From the NCBI RefSeq assembly GCF_050574275.1, contig NZ_CP192260.1, positions 1,736,001 to 1,800,000 on the forward strand: 64,000 nt of DNA, in the 5' to 3' direction. Position numbers and translations under genes: made by a program. Shown here in pieces: positions 16,274 to 24,946 of this stretch (position 1 is the first letter of the stretch; each line of letters begins with the position of its first letter). A model generated the notes under the pieces. That model did not search any database, had not been told where the DNA came from, and saw only the letters and a list, made by a program, of their open reading frames with translations. Origin of the DNA: Virgibacillus_F flavescens (lineage in GTDB: Bacteria; Bacillota; Bacilli; Bacillales; Amphibacillaceae).

Positions 16274-16888
16274 ATGTATAATTGGGTAACGGATGTTATG
16301 GAGCAATTTGGATACATTGGTATATTTCTTATGATGGCACTGGAGAACTTATTTCCGCCAATTCCATCTGAAATTGTTCTGCCATTTGGCGGTTTTTTAA
16401 CTACCGACTCACATCTGACTGTATTCGGTGTTATTTTAGCCGCAACTGCAGGTTCTGTATTAGGGGCCATCGTGCTCTACGGAATTGGGCTGTTAATTGA
16501 TGTAGAACGTTTGGAAAAAATAATCGATCGGTACGGCCACATTCTTCGTATAAAAAAGGAAGATGTTCGCAAAGCTGATGACTGGTTCGATAGATATGGA
16601 TATTGGACGGTGCTTTTCTGCAGAATGATTCCGCTGATTCGAAGTTTAATCTCTATCCCAGCTGGAATGTCCAATATGAAATTTTGGCTGTTCCTACTGT
16701 TCACTACTGTGGGGACGCTTGTGTGGAATATCATATTAGTGACGGTAGGAGCGGCATTAGGCGAATCGTGGAAGGATATTCTTACATTTATGGATATCTA
16801 TTCGACAGTCGCGTACATCCTTCTTGCAACTGGCGTCGTATTACTCGTTCTTCTATACATACGCAGGGTGGTAAAAAGAAAAAAATGA
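16274..16888 (+). CDS. DedA family membrane protein
   Basis: A 204-residue polytopic membrane protein of the DedA/SNARE-associated superfamily. Key family residues are visible: ENLFPPIPSEIVLPFGGFL (reentrant loop with the acidic residue) and FCRMIPLIRSLISIPAGMS with the two conserved arginines. About four or five hydrophobic segments. Members include the undecaprenyl phosphate flippase UptA and phospholipid scramblases. Its gene is only 21 bp upstream of uppP, which dephosphorylates undecaprenyl diphosphate; this supports a role in recycling the same lipid carrier. Start ATG 16274 behind GGAGGTAAAGGT. Confidence 0.92.
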   Translation: MYNWVTDVMEQFGYIGIFLMMALENLFPPIPSEIVLPFGGFLTTDSHLTVFGVILAATAGSVLGAIVLYGIGLLIDVERLEKIIDRYGHILRIKKEDVRKADDWFDRYGYWTVLFCRMIPLIRSLISIPAGMSNMKFWLFLLFTTVGTLVWNIILVTVGAALGESWKDILTFMDIYSTVAYILLATGVVLLVLLYIRRVVKRKK

Positions 16889-16909
16889 TAATGTAAGGAG
16901 TTTAGATTA

Positions 16910-17743
16910 ATGGATATCATGGAATTAGTAAAAGCTATTATTCTCGGAATAGTTGAAGGCCTTACAGAGTTTGCTCCCGTTTCCTCTACTGGTCATATGA
17001 TAATAGTTGATGATTTGTGGCTGAAATCTAAGGAATTCTTAGGATCAGAAGATGTCGCAAATACGTTTAAGGTTGTAATTCAGCTCGGTTCAATATTGGC
17101 GGTAGTAGTTGTTTTTAAAGATCGTTTTATAGATTTATTAGGATTAAGAAAAAAGAAAAAGAATAGTCCAACTGGTGAGGGACGTTTGAAACTGAGTCAA
17201 GTGATTGTTGGCTTAATACCAGCTGGAATATTGGGTCTATTATTTGATGATTATATTGATGAGAACCTATTCTCAACAGAAACAGTGTTAATTGGTCTGT
17301 TGATTGGTTCTGTCCTGATGATCTGCGCAGATGTTTTTTCGCCCAAAAACCCTCGTGTGACAACAGTGGATCAGATTACGTACAGGCAGGCATTTACTGT
17401 CGGTCTAATCCAATGTTTTTCATTATGGCCAGGATTTTCAAGATCCGGTGCAACCATTTCAGGCGGTGTGCTAATCGGAATGAATCACCGAACAGCAGCT
17501 GACTTTACGTTTATTATGGCGGTGCCAATTATGGCAGGTGCTAGTGCGGTCTCTTTATTAGGGAACTGGCAGTACTTTACAATGGATGCTTTACCATTTT
17601 TTATTGTTGGATTTATTAGTGCGTTTGTCTTCGCCTTAATCACAATAAAGTTTTTCCTGAAAATAATTGAAGATGTTAAATTGATCCCTTTTGCAATCTA
17701 TCGAATTGTACTGGTTGCTGTCATATACTTGGTTTTCTTTTAA
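16910..17743 (+). CDS. uppP: Undecaprenyl-diphosphate phosphatase
   Basis: A 277-residue integral membrane phosphatase (BacA/UppP) that regenerates undecaprenyl phosphate for cell-wall synthesis and is linked to bacitracin resistance. The two signature motifs EGLTEFAPVSSTGH (residues 16-29) and PGFSRSGATISGG are present with the conserved glutamate, serine, histidine and arginine. About seven to eight membrane segments. It follows the DedA gene in a two-gene unit and ends with a strong terminator. The neighbouring lia operon also responds to bacitracin-type stress in relatives. Confidence 0.96.
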   Translation: MDIMELVKAIILGIVEGLTEFAPVSSTGHMIIVDDLWLKSKEFLGSEDVANTFKVVIQLGSILAVVVVFKDRFIDLLGLRKKKKNSPTGEGRLKLSQVIVGLIPAGILGLLFDDYIDENLFSTETVLIGLLIGSVLMICADVFSPKNPRVTTVDQITYRQAFTVGLIQCFSLWPGFSRSGATISGGVLIGMNHRTAADFTFIMAVPIMAGASAVSLLGNWQYFTMDALPFFIVGFISAFVFALITIKFFLKIIEDVKLIPFAIYRIVLVAVIYLVFF

Positions 17744-17756
17744 CATACAATACTTA

Positions 17757-17796
17757 CAGAAAACTAGTACCTATGGTGCTGGTTTTCTGATTTTTA
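17757..17796 (+). terminator. Intrinsic terminator after uppP
   Basis: Long hairpin 17757-17789 (8-bp CAGAAAAC/GTTTTCTG base plus 7 further pairs, 3-nt loop) followed by ATTTTTAAA. Confidence 0.85.
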
Positions 17797-17811
17797 AAGG
17801 ATGATGCATGT

Positions 17812-18408
17812 ATGGGAAAATGGTTTCCAGCAATTTATGATGCAGCAATGAAGCCGCTTGAGCGGAATCGGTTTCGGATAATACGAGATGAACTTATAAG
17901 TAAAACACATGGAAGCGTACTGGAAGTTGGTTCAGGTTCCGGGGTGAATTTTTCACATTATAAATATGTTAGCCGGGTCGACGCGATAGAACCAAATCCG
18001 GAAATGGTCAAACGCTCGGAAAAGTATAGTAGTAAATCGAATGTTCCGATTCAAATACATCAGGCAAAAGCGGAATCCCTTCCATTTCAGGATAATACGT
18101 TTGATTCAGTTGTTGCTACACTCGTGTTCTGTACTATTCCGGACCCCGTTCTGGCACTGAAAGAAATCAAACGAGTCAGTAAGCCTGGCGCAACTGTTTT
18201 GTTTTTTGAACATGTGAAAATGGAACAGAAATTTCTTGGGAAAGTGCAGGAAGTATTTACACCTTTATGGAGTAAGCTCTGTGATGGCTGTCATCTGAAT
18301 CGTGATACATTAGAACGGATACAGCATTCAGGAATGAAAATTACAAGAGTGGATTCCTATTACAGAGGACTTTTTTTGAAAATAGAAGCTACCATAAATA
18401 AAGCGTGA
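17812..18408 (+). CDS. Class I SAM-dependent methyltransferase
   Basis: A 198-residue methyltransferase of the Methyltransf_11 type. Motif I is VLEVGSGSGVNF (residues 36-47), the acidic residue after strand 2 is in AIEPNPEM, motif II is FDSVVATLVFC and the motif III area reads VSKPGATVLFFEH. The C-terminal CDGCHLNRDT segment with two cysteines occurs in phospholipid and ubiquinone/menaquinone-type methyltransferases and METTL7-like proteins; this hints at a lipid substrate but does not prove it. Single gene between two strong terminators. Confidence 0.87.
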   Translation: MGKWFPAIYDAAMKPLERNRFRIIRDELISKTHGSVLEVGSGSGVNFSHYKYVSRVDAIEPNPEMVKRSEKYSSKSNVPIQIHQAKAESLPFQDNTFDSVVATLVFCTIPDPVLALKEIKRVSKPGATVLFFEHVKMEQKFLGKVQEVFTPLWSKLCDGCHLNRDTLERIQHSGMKITRVDSYYRGLFLKIEATINKA

Positions 18409-18423
18409 GTAAACTGCAAGATA

Positions 18424-18460
18424 CAGATTGTTCTCTGATAGAGAGCAATCTGTTTTTTTT
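18424..18460 (+). terminator. Intrinsic terminator after the methyltransferase
   Basis: A 13-bp stem (18424-18436 with 18440-18452, one G-T pair) and GAT loop followed by eight T residues. Confidence 0.92.
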
Positions 18461-18569
18461 GTGCTCGGTATACGCCTCAGGTCTTAGTAAAAGATATGGC
18501 TCTGGCTCATTACCGAGAATTCTCTCCACCGGTATGATGAATATAAGATAAAGAAAGGAGGCGGAATAG

Positions 18570-18923
18570 ATGAAAAAGTTCATGTTGTTTATAGGAGGTT
18601 TAATCGCCTTACTAATTCTACTATCCATGCTTGGGCCAATCATATTATTGGGTGTGAGTGTCTGGTTGCTTTATGTGGTATTTAAACAGTTCATTAAAAG
18701 CGATTCCACTCTAGGGAAAATCGTCTGGATAGCAGTGGGATTAGTTATATTGAGTATAGCTGTATCTAACATATACGCTGTAATCGGCGTCGCTGCAGCA
18801 GCTGCTCTTTACTATATAATCAAAAACTGGAAAAGCAGCAAAAATGACATTGACGTTTCTACAGTTTCAGAAAATGATCCATTTAAAAATTTTGAGAGAC
18901 AGTGGGCAGAATTAAACAATTAA
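18570..18923 (+). CDS. liaI: LiaI-like small membrane protein
   Basis: A 117-residue protein with two hydrophobic regions (about residues 4-37 and 47-82) and a charged C-terminal tail. In B. subtilis LiaI is the membrane anchor for the PspA-like LiaH at sites of envelope damage. Assignment rests mainly on position as first gene of liaI-H-F-S-R and on the two-helix plan; sequence conservation in this family is low. Strong ribosome binding site AAAGGAGGCGG. The 160-bp leader probably holds a LiaR-controlled promoter; a 7-bp inverted repeat CTCGGTA/TACCGAG (about 18464 and 18512) lies there, but I could not match it to a known LiaR site. Confidence 0.8.
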   Translation: MKKFMLFIGGLIALLILLSMLGPIILLGVSVWLLYVVFKQFIKSDSTLGKIVWIAVGLVILSIAVSNIYAVIGVAAAAALYYIIKNWKSSKNDIDVSTVSENDPFKNFERQWAELNN

Positions 18924-18942
18924 GAAGAAGGAGAGAATTGAT

Positions 18943-19578
18943 ATGACAAACGTATTTACAAGAATGAAGGATTCCATTTCGGCAGACCTTCACAATATGA
19001 TGGATCAAAAAGAACAAAAGAATCCTATTGCAGCGCTAAATCAATATTTGCGTCAAAGTGAGCAGGAAAAAGAAAAGGTACGTAAGCTTGTGGAACGCCA
19101 ATATCGTCTGAAAGATGAGTTCACTAGAGAATACCATCGTGCACAGGATTTCGTTGATAAACGCTTGAAGCAGGCTAAAATCGCTGAACAAGCTGGTGAA
19201 AGTGATATGCATGCATTTGCGGTGAAGGAACATGAAGAATACCAGGCTAGAGCAGATAGGCTGAAAGCTTCACGTGAAGAATCTGTTGAGCAATTAGAGT
19301 TGCTGGAGCAGAAGTATGAGGAAATGAAGCACAAGCTAAAGGATATGCATCTGCGCAGAATGGAATTAATGGGTCGGGAAAATGTTGCGCATGCAAATCA
19401 TCAGATAAATCGGGTTGTTGATCATTCTTCGGCAACGCCAATTGAACGTTTTGCGGAAATGGAACGGTATATTGAAGAACTTGAATTTAAGGTAAATAGT
19501 ACTTACTATCGAAATACGTTTGACAGTAAGATAGCAAACCTTGAAAAGGAAATGAACACTAGCGAAAGAGCTGAATAA
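18943..19578 (+). CDS. liaH: LiaH, PspA/IM30 family envelope-stress protein
   Basis: A 211-residue PspA/Vipp1/IM30 protein, almost entirely coiled coil, that forms large oligomers on the inner face of a stressed membrane. The N-terminal amphipathic segment TNVFTRMKDSISADLHNMM and the QKNPIAALNQYLRQSEQE block are typical of PspA family members. In B. subtilis LiaH is the main effector of the LiaRS system. It follows liaI by 19 bp with a GAAGGAGAG site. The usual next gene, liaF, is 455 bp away because a repeat element lies between them. Confidence 0.93.
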   Translation: MTNVFTRMKDSISADLHNMMDQKEQKNPIAALNQYLRQSEQEKEKVRKLVERQYRLKDEFTREYHRAQDFVDKRLKQAKIAEQAGESDMHAFAVKEHEEYQARADRLKASREESVEQLELLEQKYEEMKHKLKDMHLRRMELMGRENVAHANHQINRVVDHSSATPIERFAEMERYIEELEFKVNSTYYRNTFDSKIANLEKEMNTSERAE

Positions 19579-19653
19579 AATTAAGTGTGTACTTCTGCAG
19601 ATTTTGCTGGAAAAATGATATACTGATTAAACGTGATTACAGTACGTTTGTGT

Positions 19654-19908
19654 CTGAAACAGTTAAAAGGTGGAGCTACGATCGCATCTTCGAATATAAG
19701 GAGCACATCTCAGGGCGAGTGTCGAGCCTCTTCGGACTATCGTCCTTCAGGGTCTCGCCGATCTCTTACTTCCCGCAGGATAAGGAAGGCTTCCCTGAAA
19801 AGGCATCGCACGAAGAAAAAGTTCTTTTCTTTTTCGAGGAGTCTCCGTATATTCGAAGATGCTAGGTTGTGGGTGATAATTTTTTTAATATCCACCTCTT
19901 TTTTTCAG
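19654..19908. repeat. Family A inverted-repeat element, copy 3, within the lia operon
   Basis: About 255 bp between liaH and liaF. Ends CTGAAACAGTTAAAAGGTGG and its inverse CCACCTCTTTTTTTCAG; inner repeat GCATCTTCGAATAT (19684) against ATATTCGAAGATGC (ending 19862). The core has an extra segment around 19780-19840 not seen in other copies. Reading frames across it are not genes. The remainder of 19579-20033 shows nothing else clear. Confidence 0.85.
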
Positions 19909-20033
19909 ATTTCAATGTTTAATTAACGTTTGTTTGTGAAATCAAGCTTTTTCTAGTACGAAGAAAAAAATATAGTAGATTCAGATGAAAATTCGGCGTT
20001 TGTTGAATTTTTCTAATAAGGGAGGGTCACTTC

Positions 20034-20765
20034 ATGTTTAATTATTTAAAAACGGATACGTTTAATTGGATATTAATTACTGGAGTGATCCTTTTTATTA
20101 TTGAAATCACTTTTTTTGGTGGCGGTATGATTATTTCCGCTCTTTTTTTCGGATTATTTATATACATAGGCTGGAAAAGATTCTATAAGCTTTGGGGTAA
20201 GGTTTTCTTTTGGATCGGGGTAATCGGCCTGGTTTTTGCCATATTCAATATGATGGCAATTAGATTCTTTGTAGTTGTAGCAATTCTTTTATTTATCATT
20301 AATTATTCAAAATCCAAGAAAGTGCCGGAGTACTTATCCCCTCATGTTTCCGCTGAAGAACCATTCCAACAGGAAAAGATAATTAAAACGAAGCCTCTTT
20401 TTGAACACAAGATATTTGGAAACCAGGAAACTGTAGATGAAGCGTATCAATGGCGGGATATTAATATACATGGTGCGTTTGGAGATAGAGTAATCGACTT
20501 AAGTAATACAGTATTACCAGATGAAACGGCAGTAATTTCAATCCGTCATCTCGTAGGGAATATTGAAATTTACATTCCGTATGAGGTGGAAGTCAGTATT
20601 CACCACAGTTCGGTCTTTGGACGTACTAACATTTTTGGAACGTATTTTCAAAAGCTCACAAATCAATCGTTTCTATACAAAACGGAAAAATATGAAACAG
20701 TAAATCCTCGTGTCAAAATTATTACCTCGTTACTGTCTGGTGACATAGAGGTGAAGCGGATATGA
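20034..20765 (+). CDS. liaF: LiaF, negative regulator of the LiaRS two-component system
   Basis: A 243-residue protein with about three to four N-terminal membrane segments (residues 10-100) and a C-terminal soluble domain of beta-helical type (DUF2154/LiaF), here from about residue 140 with INIHGAFGDRVIDLSNTVLP and repeated short beta strands. LiaF keeps the LiaS kinase off in the absence of cell-wall stress. It overlaps liaS by four bases (ATGA), so the two are translationally coupled. Ribosome binding site AAGGGAGGG. Confidence 0.93.
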   Translation: MFNYLKTDTFNWILITGVILFIIEITFFGGGMIISALFFGLFIYIGWKRFYKLWGKVFFWIGVIGLVFAIFNMMAIRFFVVVAILLFIINYSKSKKVPEYLSPHVSAEEPFQQEKIIKTKPLFEHKIFGNQETVDEAYQWRDINIHGAFGDRVIDLSNTVLPDETAVISIRHLVGNIEIYIPYEVEVSIHHSSVFGRTNIFGTYFQKLTNQSFLYKTEKYETVNPRVKIITSLLSGDIEVKRI

Positions 20766-21805
20766 GTATAATCCTACGACATGTTGTAACAGGTATATTA
20801 TTCAGCATTTTTATTTCAGTACTGGTCCTGGCGGCAACTTGGATAGCTTTTCCTCCTGATAATTGGTCCCAATTAATCAACAAAGAAGTAGCAGATATCT
20901 CATACCTATTATTAATTTTTATAATTCCTATAGGTACTGGCATTATTATCGGTATAACAACTGGACTATACTGGCGTCAATGCTTCCGCCGTATTGGCCG
21001 ACAGCTTGATGAGCTGATTAAGGGACAAAAGGTAACGGTTGAAGAGGAAAGCAGTAAAGAATTAAATGTCATCCAGCAGCGAATGGAAAGTCTTCAGGAA
21101 AAATTCAGATCACAGGCGGAGTATTCGCAGCGTATTGTAACTGAACGAGCAAATGAGCGTGAAAAAAGTTTACAAGAAGTAGTTGTCCAGGAAAGAAACA
21201 GGTTGGCAAGAGAATTACATGACTCGGTCAGTCAACAGCTGTTTGGTGCTTCCATGATGATGTCTGCTATTAATGAAAATGAATCCATAGATGAAGAAAC
21301 AAGAAAAAAACAGATGGTAATGGTTGAAAATATGATTCATCAATCACAATTGGAAATGCGAGCACTATTACTTCATCTCAGACCAGTTGCGCTAAAAGGA
21401 AAATCACTGCAGGAAGGTGTCGAAGAATTGCTGCAGGAGTTGCGGCAAAAAGTACCTATGAAGGTTGAATGGAATGTGGAAGCGTTTTCTGTAGAAAAAG
21501 GCATTGAGGATCAGCTGTTTCGCATATTACAGGAATCAGTCTCCAATACCTTAAGACATGCAAAGGCAACAACGCTTGATGTTCTATTAGTGGAACGTGA
21601 TGCAACAGTGATCTTGCGTATCGTTGATAATGGAATTGGTTTTAGTATGGAAAAGGTACGGACCAACTCGTACGGAATGCAGAATATGAACGAGCGGGCA
21701 AGTGAAGTAGGCGGTAATTTTAAAATTATCAGTCTTGTAGATGAAGGAACACGGGTAGAAGTGAAAATTCCTAACCTGAAAGAAGAAGGTGAAAAAAGTG
21801 ATTAA
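20762..21805 (+). CDS. liaS: LiaS, envelope-stress sensor histidine kinase
   Basis: A 347-residue kinase of the NarL/DesK class. Two N-terminal membrane helices (about 8-30 and 42-64) enclose a short extracellular loop; a HAMP-like linker and coiled coil follow. The phospho-acceptor histidine lies in RNRLARELHDSVSQQLFG, and the HATPase domain has QESVSNTLRHAKA, IVDNGIGF and SYGMQNMNERA. The very small outer loop suggests stress is sensed in the membrane, with LiaF. Overlaps liaF and nearly abuts liaR. Confidence 0.95.
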   Translation: MSIILRHVVTGILFSIFISVLVLAATWIAFPPDNWSQLINKEVADISYLLLIFIIPIGTGIIIGITTGLYWRQCFRRIGRQLDELIKGQKVTVEEESSKELNVIQQRMESLQEKFRSQAEYSQRIVTERANEREKSLQEVVVQERNRLARELHDSVSQQLFGASMMMSAINENESIDEETRKKQMVMVENMIHQSQLEMRALLLHLRPVALKGKSLQEGVEELLQELRQKVPMKVEWNVEAFSVEKGIEDQLFRILQESVSNTLRHAKATTLDVLLVERDATVILRIVDNGIGFSMEKVRTNSYGMQNMNERASEVGGNFKIISLVDEGTRVEVKIPNLKEEGEKSD

Positions 21806-22430
21806 AGTATTGTTTGCGGACGATCATGAGATGGTTAGAATAGGTGTCTCTGCATATTTATCTGCACAGCCGGATATCGAAATTATTGCAGAAGCCGATG
21901 ACGGTGGAGCAGCAGTTGAAATGGCATTGGAATTGAAACCAGATGTAATTTTAATGGATCTAGTTATGAAAGAAATGGATGGCATCGAAGCAACAAAACG
22001 AATCATTGACCAATGGCCAGAGGCAAAAGTAATTATTGTTACTAGCTTTCTTGACGATGAAAAAGTATATCCAGCATTAGAAGCGGGAGCAACAAGCTAT
22101 ATGTTAAAAACCTCAAAAGCAAGTGAAATTGCCGAGGCAATCCGCTCAACTTTTGAGGGTCAAACTATCTTAGAACCCGAAGTGACGGGGAAAATAATGA
22201 CACGTATGCGCACAAAACAAACTGATCCGCTTCATGTACAATTAACAGAGAGAGAAATGGAAATTCTGCTGTTAGTTGCACAAGGGAAAACGAATCAGGA
22301 AATAGCAGATGTTTTGTTTATTGCATTAAAAACGGTAAAAGTCCATGTAAGTAATATTCTGGGTAAACTAGAAGTGCAGGATCGCACGCAGGCAGTAATC
22401 TATGCTTTCAGACAGGGACTTATTAAATAG
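21798..22430 (+). CDS. liaR: LiaR, response regulator
   Basis: A NarL-family regulator with an N-terminal receiver domain (acidic pair in ADDHE, phospho-acceptor aspartate in VILMDLVMKEMDG, lysine in YMLKTSK) and a C-terminal LuxR-type helix-turn-helix (LTEREMEILLLVAQGKTNQEIAD). I prefer GTG 21798 because AAGAAGG lies about 8 nt upstream; GTG 21789 would add three residues. Product about 210 residues. It would activate the liaI promoter when phosphorylated by LiaS. Confidence 0.95.
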   Translation: MIKVLFADDHEMVRIGVSAYLSAQPDIEIIAEADDGGAAVEMALELKPDVILMDLVMKEMDGIEATKRIIDQWPEAKVIIVTSFLDDEKVYPALEAGATSYMLKTSKASEIAEAIRSTFEGQTILEPEVTGKIMTRMRTKQTDPLHVQLTEREMEILLLVAQGKTNQEIADVLFIALKTVKVHVSNILGKLEVQDRTQAVIYAFRQGLIK

Positions 22431-22438
22431 TTCTACGA

Positions 22439-23461
22439 CTAATCACTTAAAGAACGATATAAATTCGTTACCAGGTTGGAAATGGATACTAACTCATACA
22501 AGATGATAAGTTCCGGTGTGAAATGGGTAGGATGTCGCTTATTACCTGTAGTAATTTCACCGTTATCCTCCCAGAATTGTGTCATTAGCAAGTTTATTTG
22601 GATGGTATGCTGCTTATCATTAAAAGCCTCTGGATTTTGTAAGCTGTATGCTAGATCTTTAACTGCTTTTAAAATAATTGCCCGCTCATTTTGTGACCAG
22701 GAAATATCAACAATCTCGGTATTTAGTACATTGTCCAGATGATAGTGAATTAAACGCAGTTTCGTCAATTGTTGTTCTGTACCAAGAAATACCTGCTTCT
22801 CATGGCCAACTAAAGGATGATATTTAGATTCGTTTTTCTGAAAATGTATTAGTTTTTGCGTTCGTTCCCATTTTTTATCAAGACGCTCCATCATCTCCGT
22901 TTTACTTTGAGAGATACTATCTTTTTCTTCTAAGATATCAGTAAATGTTTTTTCAATTAAAATTCCTGTGTCTCTTGAGGTGTTTTTAATATTTTCGACA
23001 ACTTCCCTCGAGTAATGAGGGGGAAATACAAACATATTAACTGCGGTGGAGATTAGTAGTCCAGTGGTAGTTGTACCAAGTCGAATGAAAAATGATATCA
23101 GATAATTACTATGTATCACTTCCACCATGGCAACAGAAGTTAGTGTTGCCACCAGCAAACCTTCATGTAATTTCAATTTAAAACAAGTGGCTATTGTCAG
23201 CACGGCAGCGAATGCGTATGTTACTGGTGAGTCGCCAAATAACGAGATGAATAAAACCGCAAATGCTGAACCTATTGCAGAAGCCGGAAAACGAATAATT
23301 CCTTTTTTAATGGAATCATTTACTGTAGGCTCAATTGTCACAATTGCAGTAATAACTGCAAAAACTGGTGGCCAGTTAAATAATTCACATATCCATGCTG
23401 TAAGAAAAACAGCTACACCGGTTTTGATAATGCGGTTTCCAGCAAATTGTGATATTTTCAT
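22439..23461 (-). CDS. Aromatic acid exporter (ArAE/FUSC) family membrane protein
   Basis: A 340-residue protein with an N-terminal block of about six hydrophobic helices (residues 10-150) and a cytoplasmic C-terminal half (ArAE_1_C-like). The N-terminal KTGVAVFLTAWICELFNWPPVFAVITAIVTI pattern is typical of the family that includes B. subtilis YgaE and YqjA. It faces liaR tail to tail with only 8 bp between stop codons. Substrates of this group are unproven; it may export organic acids or be a membrane-stress protein. Confidence 0.88.
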   Translation of the reverse strand: MKISQFAGNRIIKTGVAVFLTAWICELFNWPPVFAVITAIVTIEPTVNDSIKKGIIRFPASAIGSAFAVLFISLFGDSPVTYAFAAVLTIATCFKLKLHEGLLVATLTSVAMVEVIHSNYLISFFIRLGTTTTGLLISTAVNMFVFPPHYSREVVENIKNTSRDTGILIEKTFTDILEEKDSISQSKTEMMERLDKKWERTQKLIHFQKNESKYHPLVGHEKQVFLGTEQQLTKLRLIHYHLDNVLNTEIVDISWSQNERAIILKAVKDLAYSLQNPEAFNDKQHTIQINLLMTQFWEDNGEITTGNKRHPTHFTPELIILYELVSISNLVTNLYRSLSD

Positions 23462-23605
23462 TTCTAAAACTCCTCAAAGTATTGCGCTTATTCTAACTCT
23501 TATTTTTCCAGTAATTGAATAAATTAGCAACCTCTAGTATAAATGGTGTAAATTTATTAATAGTAGGGAAGAAGAAAATATAAAATCAAAAGAGAGTATG
23601 ATTAT

Positions 23606-24556
23606 ATGATTACAATAAAAGCGCAAAAAGATAGTAACTTACCCGTCGAAGAGGTAACGCTTGAGGATTTGAGAACCAATAACTATGAGTGGTACTGGGC
23701 TGACTTCACTACTCCAACTGAGCAGGAAACCGCATTATTAGAAACTTTTTTTAACTTCCATCCATTGGCAGTTGAAGATTGTATACATGACTTGCAGCGT
23801 CCAAAGCTTGATTATTATGATGACCATACTTTTTTTGTTATCCACTCGCTGGACAGTAAATCACTTGCCAAAAACGAGATAGACATTTTTATTGGTGACG
23901 ATTTTATTGTTACGTATCATAAACAGGAATGTACATATACAGATGCAGTTATGAGATTATTGGACCGTGAAAAAAACAAAGAACTAGTTGATGAATATTA
24001 CGTATTCTATCAATTGCTGGATTTTGTAGTGGACGAGTACTTCCCAATTGTGTATGGTATTGAAGATCATATTAATGAAATCGAGGATAATACAAAAAAG
24101 TTATCCATGGAGAGTTTACTTGAGCAGTTGTTCGATCGAAGAGGTGAACTTTTGGTGCTTCGCCAAACTGCCCATCCAATGCGGGATTTACTTTATCGTA
24201 TATTAAATTCTCATCACCTTGATGGAGTACAGGAACGCAGGGAGTATTTTGCAGATATTCATGACCACTTAATAAAAGTAGCAGATATAATTGCATCCAA
24301 TCGTGAGCTTACTCAGGATATAAGAGACAGTTACTTATCACTGAACGCTCATCAGACTAATCGAACAATGCAGGTTCTCACTGTTATATCGGTTATCTTT
24401 ATGCCATTAACTTTTATCGTTGGTATTTATGGGATGAATTTCACCTTTATGCCTGAGCTCGATGAAAAGTATGGATATTTTATCGTTTGGGCCGTAATGC
24501 TCATGATTTCAATTGGAATGTTCCTTTGGTTCAGGAAAAAGGGATGGTTTGATTAA
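23606..24556 (+). CDS. corA: CorA family divalent metal transporter
   Basis: A 316-residue Mg2+/Co2+ channel. The large cytoplasmic N-terminal domain is followed by two C-terminal membrane helices, and the signature YGMNF (pore loop) lies between them near residue 276. The hydrophilic linker ends in the basic tail FRKKGWFD as usual. Forms pentamers in known members. It is monocistronic with a terminator about 40 bp after the stop codon. Metal preference cannot be read from sequence; Mg2+ is the default. Confidence 0.95.
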   Translation: MITIKAQKDSNLPVEEVTLEDLRTNNYEWYWADFTTPTEQETALLETFFNFHPLAVEDCIHDLQRPKLDYYDDHTFFVIHSLDSKSLAKNEIDIFIGDDFIVTYHKQECTYTDAVMRLLDREKNKELVDEYYVFYQLLDFVVDEYFPIVYGIEDHINEIEDNTKKLSMESLLEQLFDRRGELLVLRQTAHPMRDLLYRILNSHHLDGVQERREYFADIHDHLIKVADIIASNRELTQDIRDSYLSLNAHQTNRTMQVLTVISVIFMPLTFIVGIYGMNFTFMPELDEKYGYFIVWAVMLMISIGMFLWFRKKGWFD

Positions 24557-24596
24557 CGATAAGAGACAATTACCAAAGTATATTACATTTAGAATT

Positions 24597-24630
24597 CCGA
24601 ACGGTCAATTCGATATCGCTCGGTTTTTTT
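24597..24630 (+). terminator. Intrinsic terminator after corA
   Basis: Stem CCGA-a-CGGT with ATCG-c-TCGG (24597-24623) followed by seven T residues. The following 316 bp to 24946 is AT-rich leader sequence of the next gene; it contains TGTAATTGTAAT near 24772 but not the spaced pair expected for a WalR box. Confidence 0.75.
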
Positions 24631-24946
24631 GTTGTGGAAGAACATACCTCACATAGCATTGCATAGATAACCCGCTAACTCTTCTAACTTTGGCTCAACC
24701 CCTATTTTGCTAGTATTTTTACAATTTATGTAAAAAAATAGGGAATTTAATCACAATTGAAATGTAATTGTAATATTATTATCATATGCATGTCATTTTT
24801 GGATGATATACTACTAATTGCCTAAGGAAATAAAAATTAACATAAAAACAAGGAAAATTATTAGATCACCTTACATAGTTCAATAGACATAGAGAGAATC
24901 AGACATAATCATATGGGTGTGAAATAGGGGAAGCGAGGAATTTTAA

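Noticed and set aside
19587..19926. Two open frames between liaH and liaF
   Set aside because: They read through the family A element and match only the repeat in other copies.
24760..24800. Possible WalR box upstream of the CwlO-like gene
   Set aside because: Two TGTAAT-like hexamers are present but adjacent, not separated by the five bases of the known site.
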